Below the pieces are notes generated by a model. It did no database searches and was not told where the DNA came from. It saw nothing but the letters and a program-made list of their open reading frames with translations. Source: Brumimicrobium salinarum (lineage in GTDB: Bacteria; Bacteroidota; Bacteroidia; Flavobacteriales_D; Crocinitomicaceae). Taken from it: a DNA stretch of 43,269 bases. Of the stretch, positions 26,402 to 34,682 are shown piece after piece. The stretch is taken from NCBI RefSeq assembly GCF_002844555.1, contig NZ_PJNI01000020.1, forward strand, positions 1 through 43,269, written 5' to 3'. Position numbers and translations under genes: made by a program. Each line of letters starts with the position of its first letter. Positions within the stretch are counted from its first letter, which is position 1.

Positions 26402-26725
26402 TTAAATAGAGAAACTTTCTCCACATCCGCATGTCCTATCTGCATTGGGATTCACAAACACAAAACCTTTTCCGTTTAATCCACCGGAATAGTCTAAAGT
26501 TGTGCCAACCAAATACAAAAAACTCTTTTTACTCACGACTATTTTGACGCCATTATCTTCAAAAGACTTATCGTCTTCAAGTTCTTTAGTGTCAAAATTG
26601 AGCTCGTACATCAAGCCTGAACAGCCGCCACCTTGAACACCTACACGAATAAAGCTGTTGGGCTCTCCCGACTCTTCCATTAATCGCAAGGCTTGTTTTC
26701 TAGCAGATTCTGTAACTTTTATCAT
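26402..26725 (-). CDS. A-type iron-sulfur carrier (IscA/SufA/HesB family)
   Basis: The product from the ATG at 26725 has 107 residues, the usual size; it starts 'MIKVTESARKQALRLM' and has a purine-rich ribosome site (AAAGGAAG) 7-14 bp upstream. An in-frame ATG at 26776 would add 17 residues unlike the family and would leave almost no leader after the promoter. The three cluster-binding Cys are present: one in 'GVQGGGCSGLMYEL' and two in 'DRTCGCGESFSI'. A-type proteins receive Fe-S clusters from SufBCD and pass them to target enzymes. It is the first gene of the suf operon. Confidence 0.93.
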   Translation of the reverse strand: MIKVTESARKQALRLMEESGEPNSFIRVGVQGGGCSGLMYELNFDTKELEDDKSFEDNGVKIVVSKKSFLYLVGTTLDYSGGLNGKGFVFVNPNADRTCGCGESFSI

Positions 26726-26784
26726 ATTTAAAACTTCCTTTATTTGGTTATTTATATTAAATCTAAATAACTTCATTTAAAAGG

Positions 26785-26815
26785 CAAAAATACCTAATTA
26801 ATGGTATTTGACAAA
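26785..26815 (-). promoter_or_regulatory. Promoter of the suf operon
   Basis: On the minus strand TTTG (26812-26815), 19 bp, TATTTTTG (26785-26792): a near-perfect Bacteroidota promoter. It places transcription start around 26778, giving a leader of about 50 nt before the ATG at 26725. Confidence 0.8.
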
Positions 26816-27240
26816 TAAATAAGTAAATTATTTTAATGGATTCGGGAAAGTTGACATTTTTATGAGATCAAAATATGTCTTATTGCTTAAAAAACAACAA
26901 ATTCTGCGTAAAAAGGGCTTACAAAAAGCATTTTCTTAAAAACCGAACAACTACATCATAAACTCACTGAGGAAGTTTAATTTTAATAATGAAAAACTAT
27001 ACCATTCGATTAAAGAGATTTTACAGCGAAAACAAAAATTTCGCTCTACCTCTTAAGCCTTTAAAATCGCAAAACAAGCTATAACACTGAATAGCTAATA
27101 GCTAAAGAATAATCGAAAAGTTTATGTCAGACGTCAGTATTTCGTTATTCGTTATTCTTCAATTCGCAATTAATTAATATCCAACCACATATAGTTTGTA
27201 CAAGCATTATATCTTTTATTTTTTTTCGGGACTTAAAGCA
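26816..27240. other. Non-coding gap between suf and Na/Pi genes
   Basis: No gene is seen. The stretch is AT-rich. Around 27107-27161 it holds an imperfect inverted repeat (GAATAATCGAAA against TTTCGTTATTC), of the 'taacgaata' kind often scattered between Bacteroidota genes. Confidence 0.45.
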
Positions 27241-27242
27241 AT

Positions 27243-27260
27243 GTTAATATTTCCTTAACA
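27243..27260 (+). promoter_or_regulatory. Candidate Pho box upstream of the Na/Pi cotransporter
   Basis: The direct repeat GTTAATA/CTTAACA has an 11-bp period (TTAA at 27244 and 27255), the spacing typical of PhoB-type sites. It lies just upstream of a -7-like TAATTTTG (27292-27299). The phosphate-transport gene downstream makes phosphate control plausible; this is inference. Confidence 0.45.
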
Positions 27261-27291
27261 TTAAAGCCACTATTGCTATCAAATACTCGAT

Positions 27292-27299
27292 TAATTTTG
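27292..27299 (+). promoter_or_regulatory. Candidate -7 element for the Na/Pi cotransporter gene
   Basis: TAATTTTG matches TAnnTTTG and lies 21 bp before the ATG at 27321. It also shows that a TTG start at 27273 cannot be used, because that would be upstream of transcription start. Confidence 0.6.
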
Positions 27300-27320
27300 C
27301 AGAAGAATTTTAATAAACTC

Positions 27321-29444
27321 ATGAAAAAAAACTTCTTTTTATTACTCGCTGTATTGCTGAGTGCTTTTTTTGCTAATAACACTTTAGCTCAATCTCAACA
27401 ACAAACGATTCCTGCTCAAGAAGAGTCAAGCGTAGATAGTATTCAAAACCTAAACTCAAAGACCAAAGTTGAAGGCTTTTCTGTGTCATGGAATCTGAAT
27501 TATGGGATTTTTCAAGAATTAAAAGAAAAAGGATATTCAATTTCTATTCGGTACAATACCAAAATTGGCGCAAATCGACATAGTAAAGGGTACGAAAACT
27601 CTGATTGGACAGAAGTACACAATATTGATTTGAATTCTACGACTTATACAATTACCGATTTAGAAGGGGAGCAGTCTTATGTTTACCAAGTAGGTTTATC
27701 AAATGGAGATACCCAATACTGGTCCAGTAAACAAGAAGCAAAAACAGAACGCAGTTGGGGGATATTTCGTTTTCTAGTTTTAATTGGTGCTTTAGGAATG
27801 TTCATTTATGGAATGAAAATCATGAGTGAGGGTTTACAACAAGCAGCAGGATCAAGATTAAGATACTTACTTGGATCGATTACCTCAAACCGAATCAAAG
27901 GGATTTTAACTGGATTTGGAATCACATCAATTGTACAATCCTCTTCCGTTACCACCGTAATGACGGTTTCTTTTGTAAACGCTGGATTAATGACCCTGGT
28001 TCAGTCTGCAGGTGTCATGATGGGAGCAAACATAGGTACTACAATAACAGGTTGGATTATCAATATCTTTGGGTTTAAAGTAAGTATTGGTTCTTATGCC
28101 CTTGTTTTAATTGCAATTGGAGCGCCACTTATGTTCTTTGGTAAACAAAAAATCAAAGCATGGTCTAGTGCTATAATTGGATTTTCTTTATTATTTATGG
28201 GGCTTGGCTTTTTAAAAGATGCTGTTCCAGAACTAGACGAAACTTCTGCACTGGTTCAGTTCTTTGTTGACTTTAAAGATATTCCGTTCTTAAGCACCAT
28301 CCTGTTTGTGTTTTTAGGAACCTTAGTGACCATAATTGTACAATCCTCTTCAGCTGCTTTAGCACTAACTATGACATTAGTAGCAGGAGGAGTAATACCT
28401 TTTGAGGTTGCTGCTGCAATGATTCTAGGTGAGAATATTGGTACAACCATCACAGCAGAGCTTGCATCTACTGTTGGAAATGTACATGCGAAAAGATCAG
28501 CACGGATTCATTCTTTATTTAATGTAATTGGGGTTACCTGGGCAGTATTGTTATTCCCATTTTTAATAGATGCAATTGGTGCGTTTATGGCTGCGATTGG
28601 CGCAGGAGATCCTTTTAACAACCCAAAAGAGCATGCTAATACAGGGATTGCTATCTTTCACACAGCTTTCAACTTACTAAATGTGTTAATTATGATTTGG
28701 TTTGTCCCTTGGATTGTGCGTGTGGCTGAACGAACGGTTAAATCTAAAGGCGGAGTTGATGAAGAGTTCCATTTGGATTATATCGGAGCGGGCTATATGT
28801 CCACTCCAGACCTATCACTTCTAGAAGCGAAAAAAGAAATTGCCAAGTTTGGTGAATTAACAAGTAGAATGTCCAAATTCTCACGTGATTTATTGTTTGA
28901 AAAAAGCCGTAAAAAACAGAAAAAACTAATTGAACGAATTGGGAAATATGAGGAGATTACTGATAGAGTTGAAGTTGAAGTGGCGAACTATTTAAGTAAA
29001 ATATCGGAAGGTGAGCTAAGCGTAGATACTGCCATAAGAATTCGAGGAATGAACAGTATTGTGAATGACTTAGAAAGAATCGGAGATATTTATTACCAAA
29101 TTTCAAAAAGCTTAGAACGCAAAGCTGAATCTAAAATTTGGTTCTCTCCAAATCAACGAAATCGTTTGGATGAACTCTTTGATTTAGTGGATGAAGCTTT
29201 CGAAGTAATGTGTGAAAATTTAACCATGCATTCTGCTGATGTATCTCTTGAAAAAGCCATTAAAATAGAAGATAGTATCAATAAGAAACGTGATCAAATC
29301 AGATCTGAATACCTAGATGCATTATCAAAAGATGATGAACTACACATGAAAGGTGGGATTATTTATAATGATGTATTTGCCTCTCTAGAAAAGGTAGGGG
29401 ATCACATCATCAATGTTTCAGAAGGAATCGTTGGAAAAGTTTAA
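27321..29444 (+). CDS. Na/Pi cotransporter family protein with N-terminal extracytoplasmic domain and PhoU domain
   Basis: The product from the ATG at 27321 has 707 residues. It starts with a signal-like segment (MKKNFFLLLAVLLSAFFANNTLAQ). Residues about 35-145 look like a fibronectin-III-type domain ('VEGFSVSWNL...SISIRYNTK', 'TTYTITDLEGEQSYVYQVGLSNG'), which is not part of the usual NptA/PNaS family. Then come two Na_Pi_cotrans repeats, each with the 'VQSSS' signature (about residues 205 and 340), and a C-terminal cytoplasmic PhoU-like helical domain (about 497-700). The family imports phosphate with sodium or regulates phosphate balance. The gene is alone, with a possible Pho box and a good terminator. 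Confidence 0.9.
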   Translation: MKKNFFLLLAVLLSAFFANNTLAQSQQQTIPAQEESSVDSIQNLNSKTKVEGFSVSWNLNYGIFQELKEKGYSISIRYNTKIGANRHSKGYENSDWTEVHNIDLNSTTYTITDLEGEQSYVYQVGLSNGDTQYWSSKQEAKTERSWGIFRFLVLIGALGMFIYGMKIMSEGLQQAAGSRLRYLLGSITSNRIKGILTGFGITSIVQSSSVTTVMTVSFVNAGLMTLVQSAGVMMGANIGTTITGWIINIFGFKVSIGSYALVLIAIGAPLMFFGKQKIKAWSSAIIGFSLLFMGLGFLKDAVPELDETSALVQFFVDFKDIPFLSTILFVFLGTLVTIIVQSSSAALALTMTLVAGGVIPFEVAAAMILGENIGTTITAELASTVGNVHAKRSARIHSLFNVIGVTWAVLLFPFLIDAIGAFMAAIGAGDPFNNPKEHANTGIAIFHTAFNLLNVLIMIWFVPWIVRVAERTVKSKGGVDEEFHLDYIGAGYMSTPDLSLLEAKKEIAKFGELTSRMSKFSRDLLFEKSRKKQKKLIERIGKYEEITDRVEVEVANYLSKISEGELSVDTAIRIRGMNSIVNDLERIGDIYYQISKSLERKAESKIWFSPNQRNRLDELFDLVDEAFEVMCENLTMHSADVSLEKAIKIEDSINKKRDQIRSEYLDALSKDDELHMKGGIIYNDVFASLEKVGDHIINVSEGIVGKV

Positions 29445-29458
29445 TCGAATAAATATAT

Positions 29459-29492
29459 AGTGCTGTAGGAGACAGAGGTTTTCCTACACACT
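29459..29492 (+). terminator. Terminator after the Na/Pi cotransporter gene
   Basis: AGTG-C-TGTAGGA pairs with TCCTACACACT (11 bp with one bulged C, loop of 11) and is followed by a T-rich run (29494-29503). Confidence 0.8.
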
Positions 29493-29609
29493 AATTTTTT
29501 CTTTAATTGGATCTTCATTTAAACCCCCGATAAAGAATAAAAAAATCGTTTCCATCGTGTATTTTTGGCCAATAATGAATTGTTTTGACTAAACCAAAAT
29601 TCCAAGACA

Positions 29610-29676
29610 GGGTCTTTTATAACATAAAATAGCTAACTTCATCGACTAAGTCGGCTTTTTTAGATTGAATTACACC
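29610..29676 (+). repeat. Diverged direct repeat, copy A
   Basis: Aligns over its length with 29841-29908. Shared words include 'ATAAAATAGCT', 'AGTC' and 'TTAGAT.GAATTA'. Roughly two thirds of positions agree by eye. Confidence 0.5.
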
Positions 29677-29702
29677 TGACGCTGAAGGTCTCAAGTAATT
29701 AT

Positions 29703-29734
29703 AGCCCCGTGTAAGCAAAGCGCAACGCGGGGCT
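29703..29734. repeat. GC-rich hairpin
   Basis: AGCCCCGTGT (29703-29712) pairs with ACGCGGGGCT (29725-29734) over 10 bp with one G-T wobble and a 12-base loop. It is far more GC-rich than the surroundings. No T-run follows, so it is not an obvious terminator. Confidence 0.6.
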
Positions 29735-29840
29735 CTAAATATCGGTATATTTCTTTTTGGCGGCATTTTTGTCGCGTAGCAAAACAAAAATGATGACAAA
29801 AAAATCGTCAATCAAAATATTACCTGTATTTTAAAGTAGC

Positions 29841-29908
29841 GGGGCTTTTGTGATATAAAATAGCTGATTTTAGTAACTTAGTCAATTTGTTAGATAGAAT
29901 TATTCACC
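29841..29908 (+). repeat. Diverged direct repeat, copy B
   Basis: Second copy of the 67-bp sequence at 29610-29676, in the same orientation. The two hairpins at 29703-29734 and 29765-29791 lie between the copies. Confidence 0.5.
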
Positions 29909-30042
29909 AATCACAATGTCTATAAGTATTGAAATTAAACGCATGAACCGAGTCTGCGAGCCCAAAGACCAAAGGAGTTAATAATCCAGGTAAAGACAAT
30001 AAGCATCTAAAGCCATCAAACCTTTGTTTTACAAAACTTCTA

Positions 30043-32955
30043 TCATCTCAACACATTAACATGTCCAGTATGCACGTGGCGTTTGTCGGACATTGTTTCT
30101 TTAAATTCTATTTTCCAAACATAAGTACCTTCTTTTACAATTTTTCGGCTATTTGACCCATAGGTACCTGACCAACCTTTTGTCGTATCATGAGATTCAA
30201 ATACAAGTTCTCCCCAACGATTAAAAATATATAAGGTAAAATTTTGCGGATCGAATCCATGCGTAAAAACAGGCTGAAATGTTTCATTGTATTTATCTTT
30301 ATCTGGCGTAAAGGTGTTGGGCACATAAAAAATAATTTTGTCTAAAACTGTTACAACCTGTACAGTTGTATCTGTACATCCTTCATCTGTGAAAGCAATC
30401 AGCTGTGATGTATATGAATCTGGCTCTAATGGGAATTCAACTATTGGATTGATATCATTTGTTGGGCCATGAAATTCGATATTCCATTGATAGAAATCAG
30501 CAAAGGAAGAAGTGTTCATGAACTCAACTTCAGGATCCATAACATTTGGTTCTTCGGGCGTATAGTAAAAGTCTGCTATGGGATTATGAAACACCTCAAT
30601 ATAATTGTCTTTGCTTAGTGTATCTAAACATCCTTCATTACTTTCAACTATTAAGTTTACATCATAAAAATCAGTTTGACTTCCAAGATTTTCAAAACAA
30701 TCAGAAAACGACTTATCATTCGCATAAGTTGTTCCATCACTTAAAGACCAATAGTAATTTGATATTTCAGATGGTGCATTAATAGTAGAAATAGAATTTA
30801 TAGAGGGGCAAATTGGAGAGCATCCATAAAGATCAAATCCAGTAAAGTTAGCAACTGGTTTTGGATGCACAACAACTGCTAGGCTTGTATCGTGTTGACA
30901 TCCGTTATTAGATTCTACAGACAAGTTAACTTGGTAAGTTCCATCATTTTGGTAAAAATGCCCAGGATTTTGAACATTGCTATTGTTACCATCATTGAAA
31001 TTCCAATCCCATAAGGTTACAGAGTTACTGGTATAATTATTACTTACCGTAGATAAATCTGTAAAATCAGTCTCAAACCCCAAGCAAACATCTGTAGCTG
31101 AAAATTGAGCTACTGGTAAAGGATAAACTGTTGCATCGATAGTTATACTGTCTTGACAACCTTTATTGGTTGTAATTAAGAGTTCCGTAGGATAAATACC
31201 TTCGTTTGGGTAGGTATGATTTGTATTTTCAGAGTTTGCTGTTGCTCCGTCACCAAATTCCCAACTGTAATTTACAATAGCGTCATCTGTTACGGGATTA
31301 ACGGAGGAAGTATTCGTAAAGATATTATTTTGCTTGAAACAAATCGGATCTACGGTAAAATTAGCTGTTGGAAGCGCGTTAATTGTCACTTGTTGGGTGA
31401 TTTCATTCGAACAACCATGCTCATTAACAACGGTATGACGTAAATCGAATTGACCATCATTCGGATATTCATACATCAATTGCGACCCAGTTGCATCGTC
31501 TGTTCCATCATTTGTATAGTCCCATGAATACGATGAAATTTGATATCCTAAACCATCAGCAGTAGAATTGGCAATTAAAGTTTCTTCATCACAAACATCA
31601 TCAAAAGTGAAATTAGCGATTGGGTTTTCGTAGATAAGTAAATCACCACTAACCGATTTTGAACAGCCCTTATCATCGACTACTGTTAAATCATAATCAT
31701 ACAAGCCCTCGCTAGAAAAAGACGTTGTAAAGCTTTGATTGATCTCAGTGAGCGTTCCATCTACCAGCCAATCCCATGAGATAATCGGATTTTGATGTGT
31801 TCCAACCTCTCCAATGGACACCAATTCATCAATACAGCCGTTATCCGCATCAATTACAGGATCAGGTAATGGATTTACGCGATATTCCATCGTAATTAAT
31901 GAAGCAGCACTACACTCAATATTCTGAGGTAAACATTCTAATGTATATAAATCTGCTTGAGGAGCTGTAAAACAACGAGAGTTACTTAATACATTTCCAT
32001 TACTATCCATCCAATTGTAAGTAGCCATATTCGCAGGACCACATAGTTCATCTGTAGCAGTAATTGGATCTAAACAAGACTCTTCTGTCATTTCGGAATT
32101 CACAGGACAATCAATATCAATTAAAACATAAGCCCAATCAGGTCCAGGTCCACACCACTCTACACGAAATACTGCGGTGACAGCCTGTCCAGCATAACCA
32201 CTTAAGTCCATAGAAACAGTATTCCAATCTGAGTATGTTACAGGGTGGGTTCCTGGACTATCCCCATCTGCTTGCGGATTATAAAAAGAAGCAGGATTCG
32301 GAGTTTCAACGAAAGTATTCACACCAACTGCTCCTTGATCAGAAGAGTAAAAACATTCATATTGCGGACATCCAAGTTTTGCTCCGTTTTGATCGTAAAA
32401 TTCAACCCATAATTTAGCTGCTTGATTAGCAGGATGTGGAAAATTGAAAATACTCATTGCAAAGTGAAAGTTAAACAATGTTGTTCCAGTTGCAGGTACA
32501 TTAATCACTCGATCCAACCGTCCATCTCTACAGCAGTCTCTATCACTACTGATTTTTGCCGAATTATTACCACCACCAGGATAAACCCAAGGGTAACCGC
32601 CATAAGGGTCGACACCATTGTTTACAACAGTAACCGCCCCTGTAGCATTCCATCCTGATAAAGTTCCATCTTCAAAATCCCAATTACCTCCAGCACAATC
32701 AAAAACATTCGCACGCTGATTAAGAATAGGCCCTGGAGAGCCATAAAATCCTAGCTCGTATTTTTTATCAATAAATTTTCTTCTTGCTGATTCAAGATAA
32801 TCTTCTAATTCAGAAGAGTCCACATCATGCATAAGAATATGTGCTTTTTCTTCCGCCTCATCAAAACCATTGAGTGAATCTGAATAAGATTGAGCATTCA
32901 ACCCATTACTCAATAATAAACATGTCAAAGTCAATAAAAATATAGCGCTCTTCAT
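30043..32955 (-). CDS. Large secreted PKD-repeat protein with T9SS type B sorting domain
   Basis: The ATG at 32955 starts a signal peptide (MKSAIFLLTLTCLLLSNGLNAQ); a TTG two codons upstream is less likely. The product has 970 residues. Residues about 60-270 form a Cys-rich jelly-roll-like domain ('WNTVSMDLSGYAGQAVTAVFRVEWCGPG'), of the kind found in MAM or carbohydrate-binding modules. About six PKD-type repeats follow (about 345-880; for example 'SWEFGDGATANSENTNHTYPNEGIY' and 'WDWNFNDGNNSNVQNPGHFYQNDGTY'). The last 90 residues are a gliding-motility-associated C-terminal domain ('PNTFTPDKDKYNETF', 'IFNRWGELVFES', 'EGTYVWKIEFK'). A surface adhesin or matrix protein is likely. Unlike the two cassettes, no PorP/SprF gene is adjacent. 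Confidence 0.9.
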   Translation of the reverse strand: MKSAIFLLTLTCLLLSNGLNAQSYSDSLNGFDEAEEKAHILMHDVDSSELEDYLESARRKFIDKKYELGFYGSPGPILNQRANVFDCAGGNWDFEDGTLSGWNATGAVTVVNNGVDPYGGYPWVYPGGGNNSAKISSDRDCCRDGRLDRVINVPATGTTLFNFHFAMSIFNFPHPANQAAKLWVEFYDQNGAKLGCPQYECFYSSDQGAVGVNTFVETPNPASFYNPQADGDSPGTHPVTYSDWNTVSMDLSGYAGQAVTAVFRVEWCGPGPDWAYVLIDIDCPVNSEMTEESCLDPITATDELCGPANMATYNWMDSNGNVLSNSRCFTAPQADLYTLECLPQNIECSAASLITMEYRVNPLPDPVIDADNGCIDELVSIGEVGTHQNPIISWDWLVDGTLTEINQSFTTSFSSEGLYDYDLTVVDDKGCSKSVSGDLLIYENPIANFTFDDVCDEETLIANSTADGLGYQISSYSWDYTNDGTDDATGSQLMYEYPNDGQFDLRHTVVNEHGCSNEITQQVTINALPTANFTVDPICFKQNNIFTNTSSVNPVTDDAIVNYSWEFGDGATANSENTNHTYPNEGIYPTELLITTNKGCQDSITIDATVYPLPVAQFSATDVCLGFETDFTDLSTVSNNYTSNSVTLWDWNFNDGNNSNVQNPGHFYQNDGTYQVNLSVESNNGCQHDTSLAVVVHPKPVANFTGFDLYGCSPICPSINSISTINAPSEISNYYWSLSDGTTYANDKSFSDCFENLGSQTDFYDVNLIVESNEGCLDTLSKDNYIEVFHNPIADFYYTPEEPNVMDPEVEFMNTSSFADFYQWNIEFHGPTNDINPIVEFPLEPDSYTSQLIAFTDEGCTDTTVQVVTVLDKIIFYVPNTFTPDKDKYNETFQPVFTHGFDPQNFTLYIFNRWGELVFESHDTTKGWSGTYGSNSRKIVKEGTYVWKIEFKETMSDKRHVHTGHVNVLR

Positions 32956-33030
32956 AATCAAACAGATTTTAACAAATAAAATTAAAGCATCTCGATCGCT
33001 ACGTCAAAAAAACGAATCAATTTGTTTGAA

Positions 33031-33047
33031 ATTGAGGGGTTAACACT
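33031..33047 (+). promoter_or_regulatory. Second copy of the 17-bp motif
   Basis: Identical over 17 bp to 6658-6674. It is upstream of the minus-strand PKD-repeat protein and, at a distance of 283 bp, of the plus-strand gene at 33330. Confidence 0.4.
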
Positions 33048-33266
33048 CATCTATTCTTCAATATGAAATTAAATGATGAATAACAGTTATGCTAGTGTGA
33101 ACTTATACGAATGAATGCAACGGTAAAAAATCAGATTCAGTTTGACTGTGTATTTCAATTCAGAAAAAAACTTCTTTTTATAGCCAGACAAATATTGAAA
33201 GGAAAGGTCTTTTTGGAAAAGATCATTAACTGATTATTAATATCAAACACATATTATCCGATTGAG

Positions 33267-33274
33267 TATATTTG
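33267..33274 (+). promoter_or_regulatory. Candidate -7 element for the gene at 33330
   Basis: TATATTTG fits TAnnTTTG and is 26 bp upstream of the 10-codon frame at 33301. No good -33 TTTG is seen. Confidence 0.45.
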
Positions 33275-33300
33275 TATCGAAACAACAATAAATTGAATAC

Positions 33301-33333
33301 ATGAAAGAGATTTATAACAAATCACCTCAATGA
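33301..33333 (+). CDS. Possible 10-residue leader peptide overlapping the next gene
   Basis: ATG at 33301 opens a 10-codon frame (MKEIYNKSPQ) whose TGA (33331-33333) overlaps the ATG of the next gene (33330) as ATGA. This suggests translational coupling, but so short a frame could be chance. No attenuator hairpin was noticed. Confidence 0.25.
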   Translation: MKEIYNKSPQ

Positions 33334-33845
33334 AAGCAGCAAAAACACCACTAGAAAACATACTCATTAATTCTAAAAAGGAAAAGATGTTGAAGTATAT
33401 AAGAACACATCCTACAGATTTTAAAGAATTAATTGATTTAGCTCTTTCAAATCAACAACCCTTTTCTTGGAGAGCAGCTTGGTTGCTCCATAATTGCATG
33501 GATAAAAATGATTTACGCATCCATGCGTATGTGTCTACAATTATTGATCGACTCACAATGTTTTCTGATGGACACCAACGGAATCTCTTAAACATTCTTC
33601 TAAAAATGGAAGTACCAGAAGAAAATGAAGGACTTTTATATGATTCAAGCGTAAAAATTTGGTTAGATTTAAAGAAGCAATCTTCTGTTCGATCTAAAGC
33701 TTTTGAAGTAATTTTTCAGTTAGCAATGCGATACCCAGAATTAAGACAGGAAGTAAGCGCAATGACCGATAAACGATTTGTAGATGCCTTGTCTGCTGGG
33801 ATTAGGAAGTCAGTTCAGAGGAAGATTGGAGAAATGAAAGGATGA
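33330..33845 (+). CDS. Helical-repeat protein, function unknown
   Basis: The protein has 171 residues, without signal peptide or membrane helix. It is predicted to be all-helical with a HEAT-like feel ('WRAAWLLHNCMDKNDLRIHAYVSTIIDRL', 'SVRSKAFEVIFQLAMRYPELRQEVSAM'), similar to small Bacteroidota proteins of unknown function. I see no catalytic motif. It is monocistronic; the next gene is convergent rnc. Confidence 0.7.
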   Translation: MKAAKTPLENILINSKKEKMLKYIRTHPTDFKELIDLALSNQQPFSWRAAWLLHNCMDKNDLRIHAYVSTIIDRLTMFSDGHQRNLLNILLKMEVPEENEGLLYDSSVKIWLDLKKQSSVRSKAFEVIFQLAMRYPELRQEVSAMTDKRFVDALSAGIRKSVQRKIGEMKG

Positions 33846-33956
33846 AATTTTTCGAGACACTTTGAATACTGACAGTACTTTACATTTTTTGTTAAGAATT
33901 TTCTCCTATTTTTTGATACGCATACATTCATTGGATGTAAGCTCATGAAAAACTAT

Positions 33957-34679
33957 TTAAGTTATTCCCATCAAATCAAGCGTTTCTTTAGAGGCAGCTT
34001 GTTCGGCAATTTTCTTAGAATTACCTTTCCCTTTCCCATAAGGATTTGAATTAATATAAACTTCAAGTTCATAATGCCATACACCGTCTAGCAACTCTTC
34101 TCTTATGGTCTTAAACTCGATGTTTAATCGATTTTTTTGCGCCCAAATAAAAAGTTTACTTTTAAAATCTATCTCTTTTTCTAGCAAGGTAGGCAAATCC
34201 AAATGTAATCGCAATATAGTATGGAAAACCGATTTTTTAACAGCCTCATATCCGCCATCTAGATAAATAGCACCAATTAGCGCTTCAAAAGCATTTCCTT
34301 CGAGGGTAGCCAATCGAATACTTCTCCCCTTTTGATATACAATATGTTCGGACAGCTGCATGGATTGGGCAATTTTGGTTAATGTTTTTCTACTAACCAT
34401 TTTAGATTTCACTTTAGTTAAGTGACCTTCATTTTTGTCGGGAAATTTATGGTACAAATAATCAGCTATTGTAGCATCTAGAATAGTATCACCTAAGAAC
34501 TCTAATCGTTCATTAGATACCAGTTTTGCTGATGTATTTGCTATAGATTTATGAGTAAGTGCTATTTTAAAAAGCAATAAGTTTTTGGGACGATATCCAA
34601 ACTTTCTAATGATAAAACGAATGAGTGCTAAATCCTTCTTTCCTTTCGGAGTCGAGCGGAACGCAAACCATCTTAACAA
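33957..34679 (-). CDS. rnc: Ribonuclease III
   Basis: The protein has 240 residues. The RNase III signature 'NERLEFLGDTILDATIADYL' contains the catalytic acidic residues; the later 'EGNAFEALIGAIYLDGGYEA' supplies the second acidic set. The C-terminal about 70 residues are a double-stranded RNA-binding domain ('GVWHYELEVYINSNPYGKGKGNSKKIAEQAASKETL'). It processes rRNA and other duplex RNA. The start is a TTG, 3 bp after the fabF stop; no in-frame ATG exists before the domain begins. Order acpP-fabF-rnc is the classical arrangement. Confidence 0.95.
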   Translation of the reverse strand: MLRWFAFRSTPKGKKDLALIRFIIRKFGYRPKNLLLFKIALTHKSIANTSAKLVSNERLEFLGDTILDATIADYLYHKFPDKNEGHLTKVKSKMVSRKTLTKIAQSMQLSEHIVYQKGRSIRLATLEGNAFEALIGAIYLDGGYEAVKKSVFHTILRLHLDLPTLLEKEIDFKSKLFIWAQKNRLNIEFKTIREELLDGVWHYELEVYINSNPYGKGKGNSKKIAEQAASKETLDLMGIT

Positions 34680-34682
34680 AAC

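Larger units (their letters stand above)
29445..30042. other. Repeat-rich non-coding gap
   Basis: No credible gene lies in these 598 bp. Besides the terminator they hold two diverged copies of a 67-bp repeat (29610-29676, 29841-29908), a strong hairpin (29703-29734), a second hairpin with arms ATTTTTGT/ACAAAAAT (29765-29791), and a 20-bp sequence (29943-29962) shared with 20856-20875. Short open frames here look accidental. Confidence 0.6.
32956..33300. other. Divergent non-coding region with shared 17-bp motif
   Basis: No gene is seen. The region contains the second copy of ATTGAGGGGTTAACACT (33031-33047), 76 bp upstream of the PKD-protein start but in the opposite orientation. It also contains a -7-like TATATTTG (33267-33274) that may serve the small gene at 33330. 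Confidence 0.5.

Noticed and set aside
26726-26776. Upstream ATG for the A-type carrier
   Set aside because: It adds 17 residues not seen in the family and would leave almost no leader; the ATG at 26725 has a good ribosome site.
27273-27320. TTG start 16 codons upstream for the Na/Pi cotransporter
   Set aside because: It lies upstream of the -7 element at 27292-27299, and the signal segment begins at the ATG at 27321.
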